DNA of 64,000 nt from positions 1-64,000 of the forward strand of contig NZ_LZSY01000002.1 of NCBI RefSeq assembly GCF_001665625.1, given 5' to 3'. Below are positions 1 to 8,322 of the stretch, one piece after another; within the stretch, counting starts at the first letter, position 1, and every line of letters begins with the position of its first letter. The notes beneath the pieces were generated by a model. The model worked only from the letters and a program-made list of their open reading frames with translations, did no database searches and was not told the DNA's origin. Source of the stretch: Mycolicibacterium peregrinum (GTDB lineage: Bacteria; Actinomycetota; Actinomycetes; Mycobacteriales; Mycobacteriaceae). The position numbers were made by a program, and so were the translations under genes.

Positions 1-29
1 CTCGACTTCGAGTGCCACTCCAGCGTGAC
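1..29. repeat. Right part of a truncated intergenic hairpin repeat (family A)
   Basis: The first 29 bases match the right part of the perfect palindrome at 18645-18690 with a single mismatch (t for c at base 13). The left arm would lie before the window. No gene is visible between here and the hydrolase start at 148. Seen directly; the assignment to a repeat family is inference from two copies. Confidence 0.6.
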
Positions 30-147
30 AAAGCGGACGTGGAGAGCGATGGCGGGCGTGGAGCGCGCCGGATGGCGCGGAGAGCGGGGAGCCGGCATTA
101 CCTACGACGTAATCGACATGGGTACCTGCGCGGTCGACCATCGACGC

Positions 148-984
148 ATGCCTACGTTAGAGACCGCCGACCGCACCGATATCCACTACACCGATACCGG
201 GTCCGGGCCGGTGCTGGTGTTCACCCACTCGTGGGGACTCAACTCGGGCCAGTGGAATCAGGTGATCGACCGCCTGGTGGACAAGGGCTTTCGGTGTGTC
301 TCCTATGACCGGCGTGGGCACGGAAGCTCGGGCGCCTATGACGGTGACTGGACCGTGGATCTGCTGGCCGACGACCTGGCCCGAGTGCTCGAACACCTGG
401 ATCTCGACGATGTGACGCTGGTGGGGCATTCGCTGGGCTGCGGGGAGATTGTGCGCTACCTCAGCAGACACGGGACGGCACGGGTGAACCGCGCGGTGCT
501 GGTGGCGGGGCAACTCCCGCTGGTGGTCAAGACACCGGACAACCCGGACGGTGTTCCAGAGGAGATGCTCGACGGCGTCCTCGTCGAGCTGGAACGCGAT
601 GTGCGGCAATGGTGTATCGACAACGCCCCGCCGTTCTTCGGGGCCCACACCGTGGCGCCCGAGATCGTCGACTGGACGGTGGACCAGATCGCCGCCGTGC
701 CCGTCGAGAACCTGCTCGGCACCCAGAGCATGGGCGCCCACACCGACTACCGGGCCGAGCTCGCCGAACTCGACCTTCCGGTGCTGCTGGTCCACGGCGA
801 CGCCGACGCATCGACACCCATCGAACTCACCGGGCGACGCACCGCAGCGCTGCTGCCGCACGCGCAGCTCATCGAGATCCCCGGTGCCGCCCACGGGCTG
901 TACGTCACCCACACCGACCGCATCGTCGATGCGATCTGCGGAGTCTCAGCCGTACCCGCTGCTACTCCAGCGATCGGCAGTTAG
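148..984 (+). CDS. Alpha/beta hydrolase (chloroperoxidase/esterase-like)
   Basis: A 278-residue alpha/beta-hydrolase fold protein. The nucleophile elbow GHSLG places Ser at about residue 95, LLVHGDADAS carries the acid and GAAHGLYVTH the histidine, so the Ser-Asp-His triad is complete. The oxyanion region FTHSWGLNS and the SYDRRGHGSS strand are typical of non-heme chloroperoxidase or arylesterase relatives; the substrate is unknown. The ATG at 148 was chosen because the family starts just before the first strand, and the upstream in-frame codons are low-complexity and overlap a repeat. The stop overlaps the convergent cysNC stop in a shared TTAG. It is probably a stand-alone cytosolic enzyme. 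Confidence 0.8.
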   Translation: MPTLETADRTDIHYTDTGSGPVLVFTHSWGLNSGQWNQVIDRLVDKGFRCVSYDRRGHGSSGAYDGDWTVDLLADDLARVLEHLDLDDVTLVGHSLGCGEIVRYLSRHGTARVNRAVLVAGQLPLVVKTPDNPDGVPEEMLDGVLVELERDVRQWCIDNAPPFFGAHTVAPEIVDWTVDQIAAVPVENLLGTQSMGAHTDYRAELAELDLPVLLVHGDADASTPIELTGRRTAALLPHAQLIEIPGAAHGLYVTHTDRIVDAICGVSAVPAATPAIGS

Positions 985-2840
985 CGGCGGGTGCCGAGCA
1001 GGTCGATCACCTGCTGGACCAGGTCGTCGATGACGGCGCCCGTCGTGTCGAGCACCAGATCGGGGTTCTCGGGGGCCTCGTAGGGGGCGTCGACCCCGGT
1101 GAGCCCGGTGAGCTCGCCGGCGCGGGCCCGGGCGTAGAGGCCCTTGGGGTCCCGGCGTGCGCATTCCTCGACGGGCGTCGCCACATGCACCTCGATGAAC
1201 GGCAGCTTGGCGGCGTCGTTGAGGGCCCGCGCAGTATCCCGATCCGACTTCAGCGGTGAGACGAGCGAGGCCAGGGCCACGACGCCGGCATCGGCCAGCA
1301 GCCGGGTCAAATGTCCGACGCGGCGGATGTTCTCGGTCCGGTCGCCGGCGGAGAAGCCGAGATCATCGGACAGGCCGTGGCGCAGATTGTCGCCGTCGAG
1401 CAGATACGCCACCTGACCCGATTCGACCAGGGCCCGCTCGACCGCCACCGCCAGCGTGGACTTGCCGGATGCGGGCAGGCCGGTGAACCAGATCGTGGCG
1501 CCGCGTTGTCCCGTGCTGTTCCAGCGGTAGTCGCGGTCCAGCGACGAGGGGTGCCATTTGATGTCGGAGCGGTTGTGCCCGCTCGGCTTGAGTTCCCGGG
1601 CCTGCAGGATTATCCCGGCGCCGACGGTGTCGTTGGACACCTCGTCGATCAGGATAAACGCGCCGTTGTCGCGGTTGTCGGCGTAATTGTCGGCGACGAG
1701 CACCGAGCTGGTGCGCAGCGTGACCGAGCCGATGTCGTTGAGTGCCAGCTCAACCGGAGTCTCGACCTCGTCCAGGGTTTCCGGGTCCAGCTTGGTGTGC
1801 AACTCCTGGACCGTGGCCCGCACCGTGCGGGCGCCCTGCTTGAGCGCCAGCCGGTCGCCGGCGCGCAGCGGATCGTCGAAGAACCAGCACACCGTCGCGT
1901 CGACCTCACGGGCCAGCGCCGGCAGCGCCGGGTCCGAGAGGCCACTGACGAGGACGTCGCCGCGGCCCACATCGATGTCGTCGGCCAGCTCGATCGAAAC
2001 CGACAGCGGCGCAACGCCCACCGACCGGTCATCGTCGAGCGTGTCCAGGTCCGTCACGACCGAGCGGGTACCGGCCGGCAGGCTCACTACGGGGTCACCG
2101 ACCTGAAGCGTGCCCGCGGACAGACGGCCGGTGTAGCGACGGCGCTGTTCCGCAGTCGGCCGCGACACCCATTGGACGGCGAGTCGCAGACTGGCCGGAT
2201 CGGCATGCGGCGCAGACAGTTCGACGTTTTCGAGATATTCGAGCAGGGTCGGTCCGTCGTACCAGGGGGTGTTCTCGGAGCGGTGCACCACGTTGTCGCC
2301 GAGCTTGGCCGCGATCGGGATGACCGTCAGATCCAGCCCGCCGAGCCGGTCGGCGACCTGCTGCAGCTCCCGTTCGACCTCGGCGAACCGGCCCTTGTCG
2401 AAGTCGACCAGGTCGATCTTGTTGACCGTCGCGACGAAGTGCGTGATACCCAACAGCTTCGCGATGCGGGCGTGGCGACGGGTCTGGCGCAGCACTCCGG
2501 CCCGGGCATCGACCAGCAGGATCGCCACATGCGCATTGGAGGCGCCGGTGAACATGTTGCGGGTGTAGCGCTCGTGCCCGGGGGTGTCGGCCAGGATGTA
2601 GCTGCGGGTGGCGGTGGAGAAGAAACGGTAGGCGACATCGATGGTGATGCCCTGTTCGCGTTCGGCGCGCAGCCCGTCGGACAGCGCAGCCAGATCGGCA
2701 ATGCCTTCCGAATCGGTCACGGCCTCAAGATGATCCAGCGGCAGGCTGTCGGTGTCATGCAGCAGGCGGCCGATCAGGGTGCTCTTGCCGTCGTCCACCG
2801 AACCGGCGGTGGTGATGCGCAGCAGTTGACGCGTGGACAT
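981..2840 (-). CDS. cysNC: Sulfate adenylyltransferase subunit 1 / adenylylsulfate kinase (CysNC)
   Basis: A bifunctional 619-residue sulfate-activation enzyme. The N-terminal EF-Tu-like GTPase has the P-loop AGSVDDGKST at about residues 12-21, DTPGHERYT (G3) and VNKIDLVD (G4), and partners CysD to make APS. The C-terminal third is APS kinase with its own P-loop GLPASGKST near residue 450 and LDGDNLRHGL, making PAPS. The start MSTRQLLRITTAG (2840) begins right before the GTPase; the longer reading frame runs into cysD. It lies 31 nt after the cysD stop in the same transcript. The product PAPS feeds Stf0 and, through reductases elsewhere, cysteine synthesis. Confidence 0.95.
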   Translation of the reverse strand: MSTRQLLRITTAGSVDDGKSTLIGRLLHDTDSLPLDHLEAVTDSEGIADLAALSDGLRAEREQGITIDVAYRFFSTATRSYILADTPGHERYTRNMFTGASNAHVAILLVDARAGVLRQTRRHARIAKLLGITHFVATVNKIDLVDFDKGRFAEVERELQQVADRLGGLDLTVIPIAAKLGDNVVHRSENTPWYDGPTLLEYLENVELSAPHADPASLRLAVQWVSRPTAEQRRRYTGRLSAGTLQVGDPVVSLPAGTRSVVTDLDTLDDDRSVGVAPLSVSIELADDIDVGRGDVLVSGLSDPALPALAREVDATVCWFFDDPLRAGDRLALKQGARTVRATVQELHTKLDPETLDEVETPVELALNDIGSVTLRTSSVLVADNYADNRDNGAFILIDEVSNDTVGAGIILQARELKPSGHNRSDIKWHPSSLDRDYRWNSTGQRGATIWFTGLPASGKSTLAVAVERALVESGQVAYLLDGDNLRHGLSDDLGFSAGDRTENIRRVGHLTRLLADAGVVALASLVSPLKSDRDTARALNDAAKLPFIEVHVATPVEECARRDPKGLYARARAGELTGLTGVDAPYEAPENPDLVLDTTGAVIDDLVQQVIDLLGTRR

Positions 2841-2871
2841 CAGGATCCTCGGTTCTTCGCGCGAGCGCTCA

Positions 2872-3819
2872 TCAGAAATAACCCTCCCGTTTCCGGTCTT
2901 CCATCGCCGCCACGGACGTTCGGTCATCGGCGCGGGTCTCGCCGCGTTCGGAGACGGTGGCCGCCGAGATCTCGGTGATCACCCCGTCGATGGTGGTGGC
3001 CCGCGACCGCACTGCCCCGGTGATGGTCAGGTCGCCGACGGTGCGGTAGCGCACCCACTCCACCGCCGCCTTCTCGGCGCCGGCGGGCGCGGCGTACTCG
3101 GACACCGCGAGCAGGATGCCGTCGCGCTCGAACACCTCGCGCTCGTGGGCGAAGTAGATCGACGGCAGCTCAAGGTTTTCCAGTTCGATGTAGCGCCAGA
3201 TGTCGAGTTCGGTCCAGTTCGAGAGCGGGAACACCCGCACCTGCTCACCCTTGCGGATCCGGCCGTTGTACAGCGACCACGGCTCGGGGCGCTGAGCCCG
3301 CGGATCCCACTGACCGAACTCGTCACGGAAGCTGAGGATGCGTTCCTTGGCCCTGGCCCGTTCTTCGTCACGGCGGGCGCCGCCGAACGCCGCGTCGAAT
3401 CCGCCGGCCTCCAGCGCGTCGAGCAGCGTGCGCGTCTGCTGGCGGTTGCGTGAGGCACCCGGCCCCGGATCGGCCACCCGACCGCTGTCGATGGTCTCCT
3501 GTACCGAGGCCACCACCAGCTTGTGCCCGAGCCCGGTGGTGCGGCGGTCGCGGAACTCGATGACCTCGTCGAAGTTGTGCCCGGTATCCACATGAAGCAC
3601 CGGAAACGGCAACGGTGAGGGACGAAAAGCTTTCTCGGCCAACCGCAAAAGGACGATCGAATCCTTGCCCGCCGAGAACAGCAGCACCGGGCGCTGCAGT
3701 TCGGCGACGACCTCGCGGATGATGTGCACCGCCTCGGCTTCCAGCAGTCGCAGCTCGTCGACGTGCACGGTGTCAGTGCATGGTGCTCTTCGCGCGAGCG
3801 GCTCATCGGCGCTCGTCAT
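2872..3819 (-). CDS. cysD: Sulfate adenylyltransferase subunit 2 (CysD)
   Basis: A 315-residue ATP sulfurylase small subunit of the PAPS-reductase/ATP pyrophosphatase fold. It carries the PP-loop [20 protein letters not shown] region, [16 protein letters not shown], and the C-terminal end [10 protein letters not shown] that is near-invariant in CysD. It forms the APS-making complex with CysN. The ATG at 3819 overlaps the stf0 stop as ATGA, which implies translational coupling. The extra N-terminal residues before [10 protein letters not shown] are slightly longer than usual, so an internal GTG at the VHVDELR position is a possible alternative. Confidence 0.94.
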   Translation of the reverse strand: MTSADEPLARRAPCTDTVHVDELRLLEAEAVHIIREVVAELQRPVLLFSAGKDSIVLLRLAEKAFRPSPLPFPVLHVDTGHNFDEVIEFRDRRTTGLGHKLVVASVQETIDSGRVADPGPGASRNRQQTRTLLDALEAGGFDAAFGGARRDEERARAKERILSFRDEFGQWDPRAQRPEPWSLYNGRIRKGEQVRVFPLSNWTELDIWRYIELENLELPSIYFAHEREVFERDGILLAVSEYAAPAGAEKAAVEWVRYRTVGDLTITGAVRSRATTIDGVITEISAATVSERGETRADDRTSVAAMEDRKREGYF

Positions 3820-4619
3820 ACCGGCAACCCCTCCTTCTCGGCATCGCGGCGGTAGCGGTCCGCCCATTCGTCGGATCGCTGATCTGCCTGACGTTCCAGA
3901 ACCGGCTGCGGCGCCAGTCGCGGGTCGAGGCCCAGTGCCTCCAGCACCGTGGCCACCACGGTCGTCAGGTTGCGCCACAGATACGGGTACGACACGTCGA
4001 TGGGGGAGATGTTCTCCTCTGCGAACCAGGCGCGCCAGCCCTCCTCCTGGGCCTGCAGCAGCCGGATCACATGGGCGATGGCACCCGCGTGGTACTCGGC
4101 GCGGGCATCGCGCACCGGATCGGCCCGGCCGCGCCACACCCTGGTCTGCACCGCCCGCCAGAACGAAACCGCCTGCGACACAACGTCAGGACGGTAGACG
4201 TGGACGAGCACCGGGTCGCTGCCGGTGACATCGCGGATCGCGGCGAGCAGGCCGGGCCCGGATCGTTCGGGCAGACCCTCGGCACGCTCCAGCAGCAGGG
4301 GTGTCTGATTCCACATCAGCTTCCCGCCCCACACCCCGTTGGGAGTCCGGCCGACGGTGCGAATGTAGTCACGCCAGATCTCGGCCGGGGCCAGGTCCGG
4401 CTTGCCCTCGACCAGCGGGTCGAGCAGCCGCAGGATCGATTCGTCCTCGACACCGGCGAACCATTCCCGCGGCTGCGGCGACATACTCGTGGTCGGCAGG
4501 TACTGGAAAAACTCCTGGGGCTCACCGGCCATGCCGGTGGCACGCAGGGATTCCACCAGCAAGGTGCTGCCGCTGCGCTGAGACGCGAGCACCAGGTAGG
4601 CCGTCGGATGATCTGGCAT
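3816..4619 (-). CDS. stf0: Trehalose 2-sulfotransferase (Stf0)
   Basis: A 267-residue sulfotransferase that transfers sulfate from PAPS to the 2-position of trehalose, the first step towards sulfolipids in mycobacteria. The N-terminal [17 protein letters not shown] is the PAPS 5-prime phosphosulfate loop. [33 protein letters not shown] and [15 protein letters not shown] are features I recognise from mycobacterial Stf0. Start M at 4619 (MPDHPTAYL) is supported by a TAGAGT hexamer 7 nt upstream, suggesting a leaderless transcript of its own. The stop overlaps the cysD start. Placement directly in front of the PAPS-making genes is a strong functional link. Confidence 0.9.
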   Translation of the reverse strand: MPDHPTAYLVLASQRSGSTLLVESLRATGMAGEPQEFFQYLPTTSMSPQPREWFAGVEDESILRLLDPLVEGKPDLAPAEIWRDYIRTVGRTPNGVWGGKLMWNQTPLLLERAEGLPERSGPGLLAAIRDVTGSDPVLVHVYRPDVVSQAVSFWRAVQTRVWRGRADPVRDARAEYHAGAIAHVIRLLQAQEEGWRAWFAEENISPIDVSYPYLWRNLTTVVATVLEALGLDPRLAPQPVLERQADQRSDEWADRYRRDAEKEGLPV

Positions 4620-4626
4620 GGGCGAG

Positions 4627-4632
4627 ACTCTA
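4627..4632 (-). promoter_or_regulatory. Candidate -10 element of stf0 (TAGAGT)
   Basis: TAGAGT on the minus strand lies 7 nt before the stf0 ATG at 4619, the spacing expected for a leaderless transcript. It gives stf0-cysD-cysNC a possible promoter independent of the upstream sulfatase. Motif only. Confidence 0.4.
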
Positions 4633-4697
4633 ACCATGATTTGTTTGCGGCGCCTATTTAACTCGGCGTCAAGAGTTTTCGTTCATCGTGAGGAAAA

Positions 4698-6068
4698 CTA
4701 TTGGCGGGTATCGGTGATGCCGCGGTCGGCGGCGATGGCCGATCTGCTGGTGGCCGGGCGGCCGTGGATATGCAGATACGTCTCGGTGTAACGCTCCGAT
4801 ATGCGGGTGCCGGCGAATTCGGAGGGAATGACATCGAGCGTCTTCTCGCGCCAGTCGTTGAGTAACAGTGCCAGGTCGTTGGCGATCGCCTCGGCCTTGT
4901 CGGTGACGTCCGCTCCCAGCAGGTTGTTGCTCTCGGTCGGGTCCGCGACGAGGTCGTACAGTTCGCGGCCGGGACGGGGGCTCAGGACGGTATCGCCGAG
5001 TGCGCGTCCCGAGGGGCTGTCGGCGATATCCCACGGCAGGTCCAACAATGGCCGCGCCGCGTAATTCTCGATATAGCTGTATTCCTTTGTGCGAATGGCG
5101 CGAATCGGGTCGAAAGAATCGTGATAGGTCTTTGTCGTATACACCTCGGACCGGACCTCTGCCGTTTCCGTAGGCGTCGCCGTGAGGTTGCTGGCGTGCG
5201 ACAGGCCCTCGACCTCGTCGGGGATCTCGACGCCGAGGAGGTCCAGCAGGGTGGGCAGCAGATCGACCCCGCTGAACAGTTCGTCATAGCGGCGTGGCGC
5301 TATGCGGGCGCCCCGCGGTGGGCGCACGATCACCGCGATGCCGGTGCCCGCGTCGTACAGCGTCGACTTGGCCCGGGGCAACGCCGGCCCGTGGTCGGTC
5401 ATGAACACCACCCACGTGCTCTCGTCGAGACCGGTCGCGGCCAACGTGGCCAGCAGTTCACCCACCTTCGCGTCGGCGATCGCGATCGATCCGTAGAACT
5501 CCGCGAGGTCGTCGCGCACCTCGGCGGTGTCAGGCAGATAGTCGGGAGGCTCGACGGACCCCGAATCGGCCGGTTCGTATCGCTCACGCGGGTACGGTCG
5601 GTGCGTTTCGAAGAAGCCGGCGGTCAGCAGGAACGGTTGCCGCGGCGGAGCGGTCAGCCAGGCGTTGACCTGCTCGACGACGTATTCGCAGAACGAGTTC
5701 GACACGTCGTACTCGGCGTACCCCAGATTGGCCGGCTGCGAGGTTTCGTGTTGCATACCGAACAGGGCTGTGTGCCAGCCCGATTCGGCAAGGAAGTGCG
5801 GGAGCGTGCGTATCCCGGCGCGGTACTCCCAGCCGTGATGGGCCAGGCCCACCAGTCCGTTGCTCTGCGGGTAGCGACCGGTGAACAGCGAGCCCCGCGA
5901 CGGTGAGCACAGCGGGGCGGTGGCGTGGGCACGGGTGAACAGCACCCCCTCGGCGGCGAGACGGTCGAGGTGCGGGCTGGTCACGTCCGAGTGGCCATAT
6001 ACGCCGAGGTAGCGCCCCAGATCATGCCAGTGCACGATCAGCAGGTTCTGCCGTTGCGGCTCCGTCAC
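4698..6068 (-). CDS. Type I (formylglycine) sulfatase, N-sulfoglucosamine sulfohydrolase-like
   Basis: A 456-residue alkaline-phosphatase-superfamily sulfatase. The formylglycine signature is intact as CSPSRGSLFTGR with Cys at about residue 54. Metal ligands are visible in LLIVHWHDLGRY and VVFMTDHGPALPRAKSTLYD. The C-terminal part has REVYDLVADP-type sequence (RELYDLVADPTESNNLL). There is no signal peptide, so it is probably cytosolic; the formylglycine-generating enzyme must be elsewhere. GTG start at 6068 with AAAGGA 6 nt upstream. It lies just upstream of stf0 on the same strand, so its substrate may be a sulfated metabolite of that pathway (inference). It is divergent from a TetR gene. 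Confidence 0.85.
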   Translation of the reverse strand: MTEPQRQNLLIVHWHDLGRYLGVYGHSDVTSPHLDRLAAEGVLFTRAHATAPLCSPSRGSLFTGRYPQSNGLVGLAHHGWEYRAGIRTLPHFLAESGWHTALFGMQHETSQPANLGYAEYDVSNSFCEYVVEQVNAWLTAPPRQPFLLTAGFFETHRPYPRERYEPADSGSVEPPDYLPDTAEVRDDLAEFYGSIAIADAKVGELLATLAATGLDESTWVVFMTDHGPALPRAKSTLYDAGTGIAVIVRPPRGARIAPRRYDELFSGVDLLPTLLDLLGVEIPDEVEGLSHASNLTATPTETAEVRSEVYTTKTYHDSFDPIRAIRTKEYSYIENYAARPLLDLPWDIADSPSGRALGDTVLSPRPGRELYDLVADPTESNNLLGADVTDKAEAIANDLALLLNDWREKTLDVIPSEFAGTRISERYTETYLHIHGRPATSRSAIAADRGITDTRQ

Positions 6069-6086
6069 GTCACATCCTTTCCGTCC

Positions 6087-6092
6087 ACCCTA
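6087..6092 (-). promoter_or_regulatory. Candidate -10 element of the sulfatase gene (TAGGGT)
   Basis: TAGGGT on the minus strand lies within GTAGGGTGGAC, the exact inverted copy of the sequence at 6177-6187. A start site near 6080 would leave a leader of about 12 nt containing the AAAGGA ribosome site of the GTG at 6068. Confidence 0.4.
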
Positions 6093-6177
6093 CGACCGAA
6101 CAGCCTGAATGCGCCGCCCGCAACCGTTTGACTCATCGAGAGCTACTTATCCGGCGTATCGGGTGCGATGCCGTCGG

Positions 6178-6183
6178 TAGGGT
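6178..6183 (+). promoter_or_regulatory. Candidate leaderless -10 element of the TetR gene (TAGGGT)
   Basis: TAGGGT ends 6 nt before the ATG at 6190, predicting transcription from or near the A of the start codon. It is part of an 11-bp inverted repeat shared with the divergent sulfatase promoter at 6083-6093. Confidence 0.5.
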
Positions 6184-6189
6184 GGACCC

Positions 6190-6903
6190 ATGCCGACCGC
6201 CACCGATCCCGCTGCGGTCAGCGGTTATGAGGCCCGCTGGGAGCAGCACAACACCGAGCGGCGTGCCCAGATCCTGCAGGCAGCGGTGGCATTGGTCGAG
6301 GAGAATCCGCCGGGCACGGAAATCTCGATGGTGCGCATCGCGGAGCGCGCCGGGCTGGCGAAGTCGGTGGTGTACCGGCAGTTCACCGGTAAGGACGAGC
6401 TTGAGCGGCGGGTCCGGTCCTGGGTGTTCGACGATTTTGCCGCGGTTCTCGACACCAACCTCGATGTCTCGAACGGCTCCTTGCGCGACATCCTGACCCG
6501 CACCGTGGCGGCGGTTGCCGATTGGATGCTTGATCACCCGCGGCTCGATGACTTCGTCCGGCGCGGTCCGACGTTCGAGGGCGACGGCACACTCGACGCG
6601 GTCAGCGAGCTGAAGCTCCGGATGACCAGGCAGTCCGAGGAGGTCATCGCCGCGATCGCCCAAACTATCGGAGTGGACGACAGCGCGTTCAAGACCGTGC
6701 CGTTCGCGGTGGTGACGATGGTGGAAGCCACCTTGTCGGCGTGGATCCGTGGCGCGGCGCCAGAGCGCTCACGCGAAGAGGTCGTGACGCACCTCGCCGA
6801 CTTCGCCTGGTACGTCCTGGACGGCGCGGCGCGCGCGAGCGGCCTGGAGATCAACCGCGACGACGAGTTCACGGCCGTGATCGCCGCGCTGACCAAGCGC
6901 TAG
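6190..6903 (+). CDS. TetR/AcrR family transcriptional regulator
   Basis: A 237-residue TetR repressor. The N-terminal helix-turn-helix spans about residues 20-70 (RRAQILQAAVALVEE, ISMVRIAERAGLAKSVVYRQF), followed by a helical ligand domain of unknown specificity with AIAQTIGVDD and SAWIRGAAPERSREEV. It is divergent from the sulfatase with a 121-bp shared promoter region holding mirrored TAGGGT boxes, so it may regulate the sulfatase and itself (inference). The stop abuts the convergent FprB-type gene with no gap. Confidence 0.9.
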   Translation: MPTATDPAAVSGYEARWEQHNTERRAQILQAAVALVEENPPGTEISMVRIAERAGLAKSVVYRQFTGKDELERRVRSWVFDDFAAVLDTNLDVSNGSLRDILTRTVAAVADWMLDHPRLDDFVRRGPTFEGDGTLDAVSELKLRMTRQSEEVIAAIAQTIGVDDSAFKTVPFAVVTMVEATLSAWIRGAAPERSREEVVTHLADFAWYVLDGAARASGLEINRDDEFTAVIAALTKR

Positions 6904-8322
6904 CTAGAGCAGTCCGGCGTTGTAATCGTCGACCAGGCTCCGCACGGTTTCCTGGGCGCAGGACTTGTTGGTCCCGATGAAGCCGGTCGGCCCACGTTTG
7001 ATCCAGCCGGTCACGTACACGCCGCGCGTGACCCGGCCGCCCTCATGCGGGACCGTCGCGGTGTCTTCGTCGAACGGCAGTCCCGCCACCGGCCGGCCTC
7101 GGTAACCGATGGACGTCAGCACCAGGCCGGCGTCGATAACCCGTTCGCGCCCACTCGATTTCACCCGCACTGATCCGTCAGCCGCGGCCACCAGCTCGTT
7201 ATGGACGAACTCCACACCCGTGGCTGCGGACCGGCCGCGGATCGCGGTCGGTGACAGCAGATATTCGAGCGCGATCCGGCGATGGCCCGCTCCGCGTGGC
7301 GCGGCGCGCAGAATCGCGGACCGGGGATCCGACCCGGGCAACATCCGCAGGTCCTCTTCACGCACGACGACGTCGACACCCGGTGTGGAGCACAGCCCGA
7401 CCAGCTCGGGGATGGTGAACGCGGACTGCTCGATCCCGCGCCGCCCGACCACGACCACCTCTTCGATTGCACTGTGGCGCAGCGCTTCCAGGGCTGTGGG
7501 CGCGATGGCCGTACCCGCGAGCAGGTCCGGGTCGATCGTGAGGATGCGTGCGACGTCGAGTGCGACATTGCCGTTGCCGATCACAACGGCGCGTCGATGA
7601 GCCAGATCGAAGGAGCGGCCCGCGTGATCGGGATGACCGTTGTACCAGGCGACGAAGTCGGTGGCCGAGGTGACGCCGGGCAGGTCGATGCCGGGGATGT
7701 CGAGCCGACGGTCGGTTGAGGCACCGACGGCGTAGATGACGGCGTGGTGCTCATTCAGCAGCTCGTCATGGGTGATGTCGCTGCCGACCTCGACGCCCAG
7801 GCGCATCGACAGCCGGGGGTCGGCGGTGATCTGGTCGAACTGCCGGGCGACCCCGCGGGTGCGCTGGTGATCGGGGGCCACCCCGTACCGGGCCAAACCG
7901 TAGGGCTGCGTGAGCTTTTCATAGATCCGGACCCGGGCGCCGGGAATGGTCAGCACCTCTTCGGCGGCATACATCGCGGCCGGGCCCGATCCGACGATCG
8001 CCACGCGCAGGTCGCCCGCGCGCACCTGTAACGGCGGCACCACCGGGGCCAGCACCGGTCGGTGGCGCGGTGTGGCGTAGAAATCGGCGTTCAGTGTGGT
8101 GAACACGTCTTCCGCGGCGGTCAGCTTGGTATGCGGTTTGATCGCATCCACTGGGCATGCCGACACGCACGCGCCGCAATCGACACACTCGACCGGGTCG
8201 ACGTAGAGCATCTGGGCGGTGCGGAAGTCAGGTTCGTCAGGCGTGGGGTGGATGCAGTTCACCGGGCAGGCATAGACGCACGAGGCGTCGCTGCAGCAGG
8301 ACTGTGTGATGACGTGCGGCAT
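6904..8322 (-). CDS. fprB: Ferredoxin--NADP reductase with N-terminal 7Fe ferredoxin (FprB-like)
   Basis: A 472-residue fusion. Residues 1-60 are a bacterial ferredoxin (CVYACPVNCI and CVDCGACVSACPVDAI clusters). The rest is an adrenodoxin-reductase-like flavoprotein with the FAD loop VAIVGSGPAAMYAAE near residue 110, YGLARYGVAPDHQ, the NADP-binding AVVIGNGNVALDVARIL and the closing VYVTGWIKRGPTGFIGTNK. The C-terminal 70 or so residues found after the GTNK motif in FprA are absent, so it is short for the family. It starts 1 nt inside the AurF-type stop (TGATG), indicating coupled translation. Likely role: electron delivery to that diiron protein. Confidence 0.88.
   Translation of the reverse strand: MPHVITQSCCSDASCVYACPVNCIHPTPDEPDFRTAQMLYVDPVECVDCGACVSACPVDAIKPHTKLTAAEDVFTTLNADFYATPRHRPVLAPVVPPLQVRAGDLRVAIVGSGPAAMYAAEEVLTIPGARVRIYEKLTQPYGLARYGVAPDHQRTRGVARQFDQITADPRLSMRLGVEVGSDITHDELLNEHHAVIYAVGASTDRRLDIPGIDLPGVTSATDFVAWYNGHPDHAGRSFDLAHRRAVVIGNGNVALDVARILTIDPDLLAGTAIAPTALEALRHSAIEEVVVVGRRGIEQSAFTIPELVGLCSTPGVDVVVREEDLRMLPGSDPRSAILRAAPRGAGHRRIALEYLLSPTAIRGRSAATGVEFVHNELVAAADGSVRVKSSGRERVIDAGLVLTSIGYRGRPVAGLPFDEDTATVPHEGGRVTRGVYVTGWIKRGPTGFIGTNKSCAQETVRSLVDDYNAGLL

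Noticed and set aside
1311..2978. 555-codon plus-strand frame opposite cysNC
   Set aside because: Shadow of cysNC, which has intact GTPase and kinase motifs.
6904..7110. Frameshift or truncation at the 3-prime end of the FprB-like gene
   Set aside because: The missing C-terminal segment is not found in any frame beyond the stop, because the TetR gene starts its coding right there. A naturally short form is more likely.
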